The notes below the pieces were generated by a model. It searched no databases and was not told the origin of the DNA. It was given only the letters and a program-made list of their open reading frames with translations. Below are positions 1 to 10,311 of a DNA stretch of 64,000 nucleotides, piece by piece. Position 1 is the first letter of the stretch. Each line of letters starts with the position of its first letter. Origin of the DNA: Symbiodinium natans (Eukaryota > Sar > Dinophyceae > Suessiales > Symbiodiniaceae); NCBI GenBank assembly GCA_905221605.1, contig CAJNDS010002198.1, positions 149,001 through 213,000 on the forward strand, read 5' to 3'. A program made the translations under genes and the position numbers.

Positions 1-59
1 GGGCCGCTGTAGGGTTTAGTTTAGGGTTGGGGGTTTTGGGTCTTCGAGCCGTGCCCAAC

Positions 60-159
60 NNNNNNNNNNNNNNNNNNNNNNNNNNNNNNNNNNNNNNNNN
101 NNNNNNNNNNNNNNNNNNNNNNNNNNNNNNNNNNNNNNNNNNNNNNNNNNNNNNNNNNN
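60..159. other. assembly gap
   Basis: Exactly 100 N. This is a conventional gap of unknown true length. The reading frame to its right is open into the gap, so a coding exon is probably interrupted here. Confidence 0.98.
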
Positions 160-160
160 T

Positions 161-658
161 TGGTTCTACCTGAAGAATTTGGCATCTGTGTCCACGCAAA
201 TGAAGGCGGTTGTTTGTGATTGCAAGCAGTGGCGCGAACTGGATCTGTCCATAAACATTCCAGAATTTGATGACCAGAGCCGACTTCGTCAAGTTTTTCG
301 TATTTTGGAGCATTGCCGAAGCCTCTGCATTAACATGCCACAGATGGCTATGCTTGGCCAGATCCCATCGCAAGCTAAGCTTGTGTGGGAAGTGGCACCT
401 GTTCCTATCGGCCGCACTCCGTTTCGGGAAGTGGAGTCTTTGCAGCCACTTATGGGCATGGCGTTTTTCAAACTTCAAATTTCATCCTTCGAGCTGTGGG
501 AAGCGGGCGAACGACCCAGCCTGAGAGGATCGACCAGTAGCACTCCCGAGGAGCACGGGTTCGGGTACAGGCCCATCGTGCGTGCTACCGACCCCCGAGC
601 TGTGGAAGGCAGGCGAAGGATCTGGGTCGACTTGCGCAATCGAGGTCGAAAAGCTTAA
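161..658 (+). CDS. partial F-box-like protein, 5' end lost in gap
   Basis: The frame is open from the first base after the gap to a TAA at 656-658. The first residues (WFYLKNLASVSTQMKAVV, then CKQWRELDLS) resemble the second half of an F-box: a conserved L..VS position, a basic/hydrophobic helix, then W.ELDLS. F-box proteins bind SKP1 and select substrates for ubiquitination; that role is inferred from this short match only. The middle (about residues 40-110) is ordinary mixed sequence with several Cys and Leu. The last 50 residues are Arg/Glu/Pro-rich and run into a degenerate repeat, so the true exon may end near 490. No start codon is chosen because the 5' end lies in the gap; the first ATG is at about 200. 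Confidence 0.35.
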   Translation, partial: WFYLKNLASVSTQMKAVVCDCKQWRELDLSINIPEFDDQSRLRQVFRILEHCRSLCINMPQMAMLGQIPSQAKLVWEVAPVPIGRTPFREVESLQPLMGMAFFKLQISSFELWEAGERPSLRGSTSSTPEEHGFGYRPIVRATDPRAVEGRRRIWVDLRNRGRKA

Positions 659-750
659 GCGCAGCGCCGCACTGCAGCGCAGGGGAGACGGACTCCGGTA
701 CCGGGCCCATCGTCAATGCCGCCGACCCCCGATCTGTGGAAAGCGGGCGA
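491..750 (+). repeat. degenerate tandem repeat, three copies
   Basis: The block GAGCTGTGGGAAGCGGGCGA recurs with changes at 491, 597 and 731. A second shared block (GGGCCCATCGT...GACCCCC type) precedes the copies at 597 and 731. Unit spacing is about 106 and 134 bp. Confidence 0.7.
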
Positions 751-1824
751 ACAGGGTTTTAGGGTGTAGGGTTTGAGATTTTGAAGACAAGCCAAATGCC
801 CGAAACGCTACAAAGCTCGGAGCACCAAGTGTTTCAGTGGCATGGCACGTGTCGGGCCTTTGCACGGTACTTCTTGGCGATGCGATCGTTCTCGGCGATC
901 TGGCGCTCATTCTCCTTTTCAGGTTGCGGCTTGTGGTTTTCCTCTGGTTTTAGACTAGTTTTTAAGATAGGGAGAAAAAAACAAGTGTGAGATATCTGCT
1001 TTTGGGTAGTTGTAGGGTTCAAGATTAGGGTTCTAGCGTTGTTTCAGATCTCCGTTATTGTTTAGCCTGAATATAGCCCTGCGGCTCATCGAAGTATGTT
1101 CCGACTAAGTTGACGGAAACCCGAAACTTTAACCCCTCAACCCTGTCACTGCTTTGGTCCAGGCGGCCAAATCTTTCAGCGAAAGGGGTCGAGCCTGGGC
1201 GTCGCGAGACATCCGTTGTGGAACAGGGCGGAGAGGCGCTTTGGGGTTTGGGTTAACTATATTCTATCTATTGGTTCCCAGAGGAGTTGGGGGTGCTATA
1301 TTCGGAGTCAGGCTCCTTCCCCCCGACAAGAGGACACCCCAACTCTCTCAACACGGGCATGGCTTGGGCGGCCACAGCGTTCCACGCAAAGGGTCGAACC
1401 TGGGCGCAGGAAGCAGAGGGAGGCGCAAAGCATGAAACACCGGAGGCGAGCTCCCAGCCCCAAAGGCCAAGGGCACGCCTTCCTTCAGGCCCGGCATGCT
1501 GGGGACCTCACTGCATGGCTGCTCCACTAACACGAATGTTTATGTTGCATCAGTGCCGCTGCTGATAAGTCCCCGGCACGAGGTCGGGACATGTAGGCAC
1601 GGTACGGTAGCACGACTACGAAGTTAAAGGCTTTGAGCTGAGTTGGAGCGGCGAATTCTTTTAGACGCCATACAGCATCGACGTCCTGGTTGGAGGAGGT
1701 TAACCCCATTCGCTTTCGAGGAGCGAAGCAATGCTCACACATGCGGAACATCCCTCTCTCTTAGGATCGACTATAACTCATGTCCAATTGCTGTTCACAT
1801 GGAGCCCTTCTCCACTTCGGCGAA
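751..1824. other. no gene recognised
   Basis: Mixed sequence with isolated degenerate TTTAGGG words. Several short frames are open on both strands, but none shows a motif, splice signals or convincing composition. Two stretches (about 1161-1210 and 1365-1410) share diverged words such as GGCGGCCA and GGGTCGA.CCTGGGCG, suggesting an old local duplication. Confidence 0.5.
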
Positions 1825-2170
1825 GTGTGTAAGCCGACCCCCGGCACGGGGGAGGCGTTAGTCAAGAGTCCTCCACCTCCTCAGCCATCTCCGGCACCTT
1901 TACCCATTTTTGCCTCCGAGCCCATCACCACCGCCGCCCCGCCCCCTTCAACAAGTATTAGTTGAGTTACTATACATCATATATATTTATGTAAAAGGGA
2001 CCCTTAGGATATAGTTGCGTGCGCGTAATCCGACCCCCGGCATGGGGGAGGCGTTAGTCAAGAGTCCCGCCTTCCTCAGCCTTCTCTGCGCTATCCGCAC
2101 CCCTTTCTGGACCTGAGCCCATCAGCACCGCCACCTCCTCCCGCGCACCGCCTCTGCTTGAGACCTAATA
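1825..2170 (+). repeat. two copies of a ~145-bp GC-rich repeat
   Basis: Copy one covers 1825-1965 and copy two covers 2019-2168. Both begin GTGNGTAANCCGACCCCCGG, share GGGGGAGGCGTTAGTCAAGA exactly, and continue with a diverged C-rich part (CTCAGCC...CCGCAC/CCGGCAC, AGCCCATCA.CACCGCCNC). No coding role is apparent. Confidence 0.7.
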
Positions 2171-2374
2171 TAATATTGTATTTTTCCTCACCTTTAGAGT
2201 CCTCCCGCAACCCCAGATTTCCTGGAGCGCCATACCTAACCCAGACTCCTCCCAACCCCAGAGTCTCCTGGAATGCCTGACCCCAGAAGCTCTAAGGTGG
2301 GGATGTTTGAAGTAAAATATTTTTCGCATTTTGACAGCAGCCTGTGAAGACTAAACACAAATAGCTAGGCTTTT

Positions 2375-2630
2375 GTCGCGGCACGCCTCAGGGCGGCCGC
2401 AACTGAATTTTCGGTGTCAGACTCCGGCTCGCCTGAGGGCGGCCGGGTTGTCGCGGCACGTTCAAGGCTGGCCGCGACTAGATCTTCGGTGCCAGACCCC
2501 GGCTCGCCTGAGGGCGGCCGGGTTGTCGCGGCACGCTCAAGGGCGGCCGCGACTGATTCTTGGGTCTTAGCACCCGGCTCGCCTGAAGACGGCTGGGCTG
2601 TCGCGCCAGGCGCACGCGGCCGATAAGAAA
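2375..2630 (+). repeat. 75-bp GC-rich tandem repeat, first locus
   Basis: Units start at 2375, 2450 and 2525 with GTCGCGGCACG and contain GGCGGCCGC, a GACTGAATTTTCGGTG-type link and CGGCTCGCCTGAGGGCGGCC. The period is 75 bp. The array ends with CACGCGGCCGATAAG, exactly as the second locus at 5590 does. Frames stay open on both strands because 75 is divisible by three; I do not call them genes. Confidence 0.9.
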
Positions 2631-2639
2631 ATATTGTTC

Positions 2640-3150
2640 TGTTCAACTGATTAGAAATATAAAATAGGGCGGTTCAGAAATACTAAATTTTTAGAGACAA
2701 CTTATTTGAAAATCTGGTACTATTGAACCACGTTGTTTTACGCAACAGTGCGAAATTTTCAGATACAACCTCTAGGAAAATCTGGTACTGTTGAACCGCC
2801 TTGTTCTAAAGGAAAAAGACGGTGCAACAGTGAAATTTTTCATATACAATTTCTAGGAAAATCTGGTATTATTGAACCACGTTGATTCAAAGGAAACAGG
2901 GCGGCGCAACAGTACAGAGACAACCCCTAGGAAAATCTGGTATTGTTGAACCGCATTGCTTTAAGAAAACAAGGCGGTGCAACAGTAGTATTTTTTAGAG
3001 ACCATTTCTAGGAAAATCTGGTACTGTTGAACCCACTTGTTTTAAAGCAAACAGCGCGGTTCAACTGTACCACATAATCAGAGACATTCTTTAAAAACTC
3101 TTTTTGTACTATTGAGCCGCTTTGTTTTAAATGAAAGTAGACGGTTCCTT
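2640..3150. repeat. hairpin satellite, ~80-bp units
   Basis: About six units, each with the palindromic core GGTACTGTTGAACCGC...GCGGTTCAACAGTACC around a short AT loop. They are joined by a linker like AGAGACAACCTCTAGGAAAATCT. The copy at about 3020-3072 is close to a perfect inverted repeat with GGTAC/GTACC ends. The units could fold as cruciforms or as RNA hairpins. Confidence 0.8.
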
Positions 3151-4550
3151 CTCATGAACCCTACTGTGCTTCAACTTCAAAAATGATCTTGTTTAGGTAA
3201 ATCCGTTTCTTCTTTTTGATCATATCTAATTTCTGTAAACTCTGACCTCATGAATTTTATTGAAAACATGAAAACAAAGATCTGCGTTTTTTTGAGAGGC
3301 GGAGGCTTGTTAGCTAAAACTCTAAATTCGAAACCTTACAAATAAATCTTATGAAATCTAATCGACATGTCTGCCACCTTGCTGCGCGACCTCCACTCAG
3401 CTATGCAACCTGCAAATAAAAAAATGTTAGCACCACGGGAGTGTGCTTTTTAGGGCATCATTCAGATAACTCTTTGAGTCTTTCTGATCCCTTAGTGTTC
3501 TGAATCTCGTACCCCTGGCTGTCTGACTGTGGTCCTCAATGCAGCGCTGTCTTCCGTCTGAGAGTCGCGTCACGTGATGTGCTTTGCCGATTGGCAGTAA
3601 AATCATAATTCTCATGCTGCTATGTCAAGACTTCCTATGAAGAACTTGTGAAATTCACACACAAGCAAAGGCTTGCATTTTGGACTTGCAGATGAAAAAT
3701 CTGTCACAGGGAGAAATGCGGACCTTAGCATTCGCTAAGATACCTAGCTGTGGGAGCCCAGGATCTTGCTTCGCGATCCCAGCGCCACCCAACGCAAAAA
3801 TTTCGGCGAGCCCCTACAGGGTGTTTCTCGTCCGCTTTCACCCAACCGGTGATAAGACGGACAGGGCCACCCAAGGAGTACTCCAAACGCACGAGTTTAC
3901 CGCTTGTTAGGGAGTCTACCCTGACGACGACGCCGGTGAAACGCTCATGCGGGTCCAGAGAACTCAGGTCTCGCTCCGGGGGCTCATCAAGACCTCAAGC
4001 CAATAACAAAAACGTATATGGAAATTTCAGAACGACATTTCGAAAGCGCACGCTATCGCCTTGCAGCCGCTCGATGGCTAAGCCAATGTGACGGTGCAGC
4101 GTGGTTTCCGTGTTGATGCACAGACTCAGAACCTGGAGCAAAAAAAACGCCATAAATGTATGAAACGAACAAAATTTATTTCAGCAAGGCCTCGTCGAAG
4201 ATTTCTGGTGTGTATTGCACCAACTGGCGACCAAACCAGTCAGCTGGAATGGCCACTGGTTCTCTCAGAGCAGCAACAGACTCAGTCCATTTGGCCTGGC
4301 GCACTGAGTGCAGATACAAGAACTTTGATGAACTGCAGGCGTTGCCTTGATCATGTCCAACAAGAACTGTTGCTGCTCCGTGGTGGTCCGCTGCATTTGC
4401 GGGGTCCTGTTTTTTTCATTTGTTTCAAAATAAATGTTTTTGTGAAAAGAATAAGATTTCTCTGTGCTGCTAAGCAGCTTGGCCCACTTAGCCAATCGGC
4501 TGTGCCACGCTTGTAGAAGTGCCAAGAGAGCAACGCGGAACGTGGACCAA
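3151..4550. other. no gene recognised
   Basis: Mixed AT-rich then balanced sequence without telomere-like words. Frames of 60-140 codons are open on both strands (for example 4088-4516 plus and 4265-4585 minus), but I recognise no domain and cannot choose between strands. Confidence 0.45.
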
Positions 4551-4700
4551 AGCTCTTCCGCTTTCGGAAGCCAGGTCACGTCCACCGGAGGCGCCTCTGA
4601 ATGTTACAACAAGAACTTGAAATCACAGCTCTTTCGCTTTTGGAAGCCAGGTCACGTCCACAGCAGGCGCCTCTGGATGTTACAACAATAACTTGAAAAG
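4551..4700 (+). repeat. 76-bp tandem duplication
   Basis: Two copies start at 4551 and 4627. Both contain AGCTCTTTCGCTTTTGGAAG (one with changes), CCAGGTCACGTCCAC and GGCGCCTCTGNATGTTACAA. The spacing is 76 bp. Confidence 0.85.
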
Positions 4701-5589
4701 TTTTTCCATACGTGTGAAACATTTATATTGTAAGATGCATTCCTGTTCTGAGAATCACACAGTACTGGAAGCGGACATCCTCTGCCGCTCTCGACCACTT
4801 CTGCCCGCTCGCCTGTCATGGAGGCTTCTGTTGATGTTTCTCTCTACATGTCAGCGCCAACACAAGCCTCTTGCCATTCCAGGCCACGCGCGTAGGCATG
4901 CTTGGCTGGCTCAAAACTACAAAAAGAACTTGCCGTGTGGCTGCGTGGCAGGTAGCGGCTGAGGCGACTTTCCACCTAAATTTTATGCCGTGCCGTGCAG
5001 CTACTATCTACAGGTCAACTTGTGCAAGCAAAACGACCTCCTGCCAATGGGCGTTGTTCTAAATTCTCACGCCAAGCCTAAGGCCGTAGGGATCCCTTGT
5101 GCATCGCCCTTGCGCCGTGCTAGTCTTTGGCTAAGCCGGCAAACATACCAACTACAAAACGTAGTACAGACAAGGTTTTCTGGGCTATTGTACTATGTAC
5201 TCATGTTTGGCTTTCCAGAGTGATTGCTGGAGCGTTTGTAATGCACGCTTATAAAGCTTGAAGCTTTGAGAGCCTGGGTATAGCTCTATCAGAAGGTCTG
5301 GTTTTACAGTTTAGGGTCTTAGGACTTGCGCTCGCCCTTGCGCCCCCTTGTGCCATACTGGTACTTAACACCACTGTTACACGAAAGCAACATACGTGTG
5401 GCCAGCCCAAGTAAACACGAACAGGCAGGGTTTAGGATCACGCCCAAATGCCACTGCGATCCTGCGCGCAACGATCAAAGATTTGCATGACATGCTGAGC
5501 TTCAGGGTTTAGGATTTCAAGCGCAACTCCGGGCTTGCCGAAAAAAATTGCGAGAGTTTCCCCTGGGCGGAGACCCAGCAATTTCGAAA
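4701..5589. other. no gene recognised
   Basis: Balanced composition with short open frames on the plus strand only (for example 4693-4962), no motif, and scattered words such as TTTAGGGTCTTAGG. Nothing is supported as a gene. Confidence 0.45.
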
Positions 5590-5865
5590 AACAAAATTCG
5601 CTTCCTGAGGGCGGCCGGCTCGCCTAAGGGCGGCCGGCTCGCCTGAACCCGGCTCGCCTGAGGGCGGCCGGGTTGTCGCGGCACGCCTAAGGGCGGCCGC
5701 GACTGAGTTGTCGGTGCCAGACCCCGGCTCGCCTGCGGGCGGCCGGGTTGTCGCGGCACGCCTAAGGGCGGCCGCGACTGAGTTGTTGGTGCCAGACCCC
5801 GGCTCGCCTGAGAGCGGCCGGGTTTTTCACGTCAGGCTTAAGCCCGGCCACGCGGCCGATAAGTA
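5590..5865 (+). repeat. 75-bp GC-rich tandem repeat, second locus
   Basis: Same unit as at 2375-2630, with full copies at 5675 and 5750 and a scrambled start of short GGCGGCCGGCTCGCCT words. It ends in the same CACGCGGCCGATAAG and is again followed by the AT-rich hairpin repeat, so the two loci are copies of one composite repeat. Confidence 0.9.
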
Positions 5866-5964
5866 AATGTGGTACTATTGAACAGCTCTTTTTTATATGT
5901 AAATAACAAAGTTCAAAATTACTATACAATTTCATAGAAACGACTCTAAGAAAAGCTGATATTG
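5866..5964. repeat. single copy of the hairpin satellite unit
   Basis: GGTACTATTGAACAGC...AAGTTCAAAATTAC is followed by a TATACAATTTC-TAGAAA-type linker, matching units at 2640-3150. It lies directly after the second GC-rich array, as at the first locus. Confidence 0.7.
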
Positions 5965-7586
5965 TTTCGAAAACTGAGCTTCCAAAATGACAAATCGCAA
6001 GCAGTATTCCCTTTGTGTTTGGAAAATTGAGCTTTCAAAATGACAAATCACAAGCAGTGTCCCCCTTATGTGTTTGAAAATCTGAGCTCCCAAAATGACA
6101 AATCGCAAGCAGTGTCCTCCTTAAATATTGTTCCCCGTTAAGTTGTTGAAAAACTGAGCTCCCAAAATGACAAATCGCAAGCAGTGTCCCCCTCTAAGTT
6201 TTTGGAAAACCGAGCTCCCAAAATGACAAATCGCAAGCAGTGCCCCCCTTAAGTTTTTGAAAAACTGAGCTCCCAAAATAACAAATCGCAAGCAGTGTCC
6301 CCCCTTAAGTTGTTGGAAAACTGCGCTCCCAAAATGACATATCGCAAGCAGTTTCCCCGTAAGTTTTTTGGAAAACTGCGCTCCCAAAATGGTGTCCCCT
6401 TTAGTTTTTTGGAAAAATGCGTTTCCAAAATGACAAATCGCAAGCAGTGTCCCCCTAAAGCTTTTGGAAAACTAAGCTCCCAAAATGACAAATCGCAAGC
6501 AGTGTCCCCCTTAAGTTGTTGGAAAACTGCGCTCCCAAAATGACAAATCGCAAGCAGTGTCACCCTTAAGCTTTTGGAAAACTAAGCTCCCAAAATGACA
6601 AATCGCAAGCAGTGTCCCCCGTAAGTTTTTTGGAAAAATGCGCTTCCAAAATGACAAATCGCAAGCAGTGTCCCCCTTAAGCTTTTGGAAAACTAAGCTC
6701 CCAAAATGACAAATCGCAAGCAGTGTCCCCCGTAAGTTTTTTGGAAAACTGCGCTCCCAAAATGAGAAAACGCAAGCAGTGTCCCCCTTAAGCTTTTGGA
6801 AAACTCAGCTCCAAAAATGACAAATCGCAAGCAGTGTCCCCCGTAAGTTTTTTGGAAAACTGTGCTTCCAAAATGACAAATCGCAAGCATTGTCCCCCTT
6901 AAGCTTTTGGAAAACTAAGCTCCCAAAATGACAAATCGCAAGCAGTGTCCCCCTTAAGTTTTTTGGAAAACTGCGCTCCCGAAATGACAAATCGCAAGCA
7001 GTGTCCCCCTTAAGCTTTTGGAAAACTGCGCTCCCAAAATGACAAATCGCAAGCAGTGTCCCCCGTAAGTTTTTTGGAAAACTGCGCTCCCAAAATGACA
7101 AATCGCAAGCAGTGTCCCCCTTAAGCTTTTGGAAAACTGCGCTCCCAAAATGACAAATCGCAAGCAGTGTCCCCCGTAAGTTTTTTGGAAAACTGCGCTT
7201 CCAAAATGACAAATCGCAAGCAGTGTCCCCCTTAAGCTTTTGGGAAACTAAGCTCCCAAAATGACAAATCGCAAGCAGTGTCCCCCGTAAGTTTTTTGGA
7301 AAACTGCGCTTCCCAAATGACAAATCGCAAGCAGTGTCCCCCTTAAGCTTTTGGAAAACTAAGCTCCCAAAATGACAAATCGCAAGCAGTGTCCCCCTTA
7401 AGTTTTTTGGAAAACTGCGCTCCCGAAATGACAAATCGCAAGCAGTGTCCCCCTTAAGCTTTTGGAAAACTGCGCTCCCAAAATGACAAATCGCAAGCAG
7501 TGTCCCCCTTCAGTTTTTGGAAAACTGAGCTCCCAAAATGACAAGTCGCAAGCAGTGTCCCCCTGTAAGTTTTTGGAAAACCGATT
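5965..7586 (-). repeat. 55/56-bp satellite with a dimeric higher-order unit
   Basis: About 29 units with the core CCAAAATGACAAATCGCAAG followed by CAGTGTCCCCC and TTTTGGAAAACT. From about 6569 to 7500 two types alternate strictly: 55 bp with TTAAGCTTTTGG and 56 bp with GTAAGTTTTTTGG (rarely TTAAGTTTTTTGG), giving a 111-bp dimer. The older left part (5965-6560) is more irregular. Since 111 is 37 codons, frames stay open (up to 209 codons on the minus strand at 6805-7434). The frames read different phases of the two monomers, so I treat them as artefacts. Confidence 0.95.
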
Positions 7587-7609
7587 CAGGGAGGACTGCT
7601 CAGCTAGGG
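7587..7609 (+). repeat. 23-bp boundary sequence, copy 1
   Basis: The 23 bases at 7587-7609 (starting CAGGGAGGACTGCTCAGCTA) are identical to 10289-10311. This copy ends the 55/56-bp satellite. Confidence 0.95.
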
Positions 7610-7673
7610 ATTTACCCCTAATTGAATTGGTTTAAACAATTTAACTAAGTTAATTTATTTAAAGAATTTACTC

Positions 7674-7746
7674 CCACAGAACTAAATTATTTAAATTGTT
7701 TTTCACGTATTCAGATTAAATTAATTTAGATAATGTAATTCTGTGG
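7674..7746. repeat. AT-rich hairpin element
   Basis: CCACAGAACTAAATTATTTA at 7674 is matched in inverted form by the sequence ending CTGTGG at 7746, with arms of about 24 bp at 21/24 identity. It lies in the AT-rich spacer (7610-7771) between two satellites; the rest of that spacer is simple AT-rich DNA. Confidence 0.65.
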
Positions 7747-7771
7747 AATTAAATTATTTAAATACATTGAA

Positions 7772-10288
7772 TTGTATTACGTAGAGGTAAATCTAGAGAC
7801 CTGCAAATGCCACACAAAACGGAAGAGGGTAGGAACAACTTTGCGGGTCGAAATTTGCCGGGATCCCCTTGGCGCCCTGCGAAAGTCCTGCAAATACTAC
7901 ACAAAACGGAAGAGGGTAAGAACAACTTTGCGGGTTGAGATTTGCCGGGATCCCCTTGGCGCCCTGCCACAGTCCTGCAAATACCACACAAAAAGGAAGA
8001 GGGCAGGAACAACCTTTACAGGTCGAAATTTTCCGGGATCCCCTTGGCGCCTTGCCAAAGACTTGCAAATACCACACAAAACGGAAGAGGGTAGGAACAA
8101 CTTTGCGGGTCGAAATTTGCGGGATCCCCTTGGCGCCCTGTCAAAGTCTTGCAAATACCACGCAAAATGGAAGAGGGTAGGAACAACCTTTACGGGTCGA
8201 AATTTGCCGGGATCCCCTTGGCGCCCTGCCAAAGTCCTGCAAATACTACACAAAAAGGAAGAGGGTAGGAACCACCTTTACAGGTCGAAATTTGCCACGA
8301 TCCCCTTGGCGCCATGTCAAAAGTCCTGCAAATACCACACAATACGGAAGAGGGTAGGAACAACTTTGCGGGTCGAAATTTGATCCCCTTGGCGCCCTGC
8401 GAAAGTCCTGCAAATACCACACAAAACGGAGGAGGGTAAGAACAACTTTGCATGTCGAAATTTGCCGGGGTTCCCTTGGCGCCCTGCCAAAGTCCTGCAA
8501 ATACCACACAAAACGGAAGAGGGTAGGAACAACTTTGCGGGTTGAGCTTTGCCGGGAGTCCCTTGGCACCCTGCTAAAGTCCTGCAAATACCACACAATA
8601 AGAGGGTAGGAACAACTTTGCGGGTCGAAATTTGCCGGGATCCCCTTGGCGCCCTGCCAAAGTCCTGTAACTACCACACAAAACGGAAGAGGGTAGGAGC
8701 AACTTTGCGGGTTTAAATATTCCGGGATCCCCTTGGCGCCCTGCGAAAGTCCTGCAAATACCACACAATACGGAAGAGGGTAGGAACAACTTTGCGGGTT
8801 GAGATTTGCCGGGAGCCCCTCCTGCCAAAGTCCTGCAAATACCACACAAAAAGGAGGAGGGCAGGAACAACCTTTACAGGTCGAAATTTTCCGGGATCCC
8901 CTTGGCGCCCTGCCAAAGACTTGCAAATACCACACAAAACGGAAGAGGGTAGGAACAACGTTGCAGGTCGAAATTTGCCGGGATCCCCTTGGCGCCCTGC
9001 CAAAGTCCTGCAAATACCACACAAAACGGAAGAGGGTAGGAACAACTTTGCGGGTTGAGATTTGCCGGGTCCTGCAAATACCACACAAAACGACAGAGGG
9101 TAGGAACAACTTTGCATGTCGAAATTTGCCGGGATCCCCTTGGCGCCATGCCAAAGTCTTGCAAATGCCACACAAAACGGAAGAGGGTAGGAACAACTTT
9201 GCGGGTCGAAATTAGCCGGGATCCTCTTGGCACCCTGCGAAAGTCCTGCAAATACCACACAAAACAGAAGAGGGTAGGAACAACTTTGCATGTCGAAATT
9301 TGCCAGGATCCCCTTGGCGCCCTGCCAAAGTCCTGCAAACGCCACACAAAACGGAAGAGGGTAGGGACAACATTTACAGGTCGAAATTTGCCGGGGTCCC
9401 CTTAGCGCCCTTCCAAAGTCCTGCAAATACCACACAAAACGGAAGAGGGTAGGAACAACTTTGCGGGTCGAAATTTGCCGGGATCCCCTTGGCACCCTGC
9501 GAAAGTCCTGCAAATACCACACAAAACAGAAGAGGGTAGGAACAACTTTGCATGTCGAAATTTGCCAGGATCCCCTTGGCGCCCTGCCAAAGTCCTGCAA
9601 ATGCCACACAAAACGGAAGAGGGTAGGGACAACATTTACAGGTCGAAATTTGCCGGGGTCCCCTTGGCGCCCTTCCAAAGTCCTGCAAATGCCACACAAA
9701 ACGGAAGAGGGTAGGAACAACTTTGCGGGTCGAAATTTGCCGGGATCCCCTTGGCGCCCTGCAAAAAGTCCTGTAACTACCACACAAAACGGAAGAGGGT
9801 AAGAACAACTTTGCATGTCGAAATTTGCCGGGGTTCCCTTGGCGCCCTGCCAAAGTCTTGCAAATGCCACACAAAACGGAAGAGGGTAGGGACAACATTT
9901 ACAGGTCGAAATTTGCCGGGGTCCCCTTGGCGCCCTTCCAAAGTCCTGCAAATACCACACAAAACGGAAGAGGGTAGGAACAACTTTGCGGGTCGAAATT
10001 TGCCGGGATCCCCTTGGCGCCCTGCAAAAAGTCCTGTAACTACCACACAAAACGGAAGAGGGTAAGAACAACTTTGCATGTCGAAATTTGCCGGGTTCCC
10101 TTGGCGCCCTGCCAAAGTCCTGCAAATACCACACAAAAAGGAAGAGGGTAGGGACAACATTTACAGGTCGAAATTTGCCGGGGTCCCCTTGGCGCCCTTC
10201 CAAAGTCCTGCAAATACCACACAAAACGGAAGAGGGTAGGAACAACTTTGCGGGTCGAAATTTGCCGGGATCCCCTTGGCGCCCTGCA
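7772..10288 (+). repeat. 87-bp satellite with a trimeric higher-order unit
   Basis: About 29 units of 86-88 bp with the core GTCCTGCAAATACCACACAA, then AACGGAAGAGGGTAGGAACA, TCGAAATTTGCCGGGATCCC and CTTGGCGCCCTGC. From about 9187 to 10288 three variants repeat in order, marked TTTGCGGGTCG, TTTGCATGTCG and ATTTACAGGTCG, giving a ~261-bp trimer in four rounds. The left half is disordered, with internal deletions (for example near 8380, 8820 and 9070). Frames up to 510 codons (minus, 8713-10245) are open in several phases because 87 is 29 codons. Confidence 0.95.
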
Positions 10289-10311
10289 CAGGGAGGACTG
10301 CTCAGCTAGGG
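10289..10311 (+). repeat. 23-bp boundary sequence, copy 2
   Basis: Identical to 7587-7609. It ends the 87-bp satellite and leads directly into the 9-bp palindromic satellite. Confidence 0.95.

Noticed and set aside
6805-7434. 209-codon minus-strand frame with a 37-residue repeat
   Set aside because: It is a by-product of the 111-bp dimer. The two monomers are read in different phases, so no common peptide is conserved.
8713-10245. 510-codon minus-strand frame with a 29-residue repeat
   Set aside because: It lies entirely in the 87-bp satellite. Several phases on both strands are equally open because 87 is divisible by three.
5965-10288. CRISPR array
   Set aside because: Units are contiguous with no unique spacers, no cas genes are present, and the DNA is eukaryotic.
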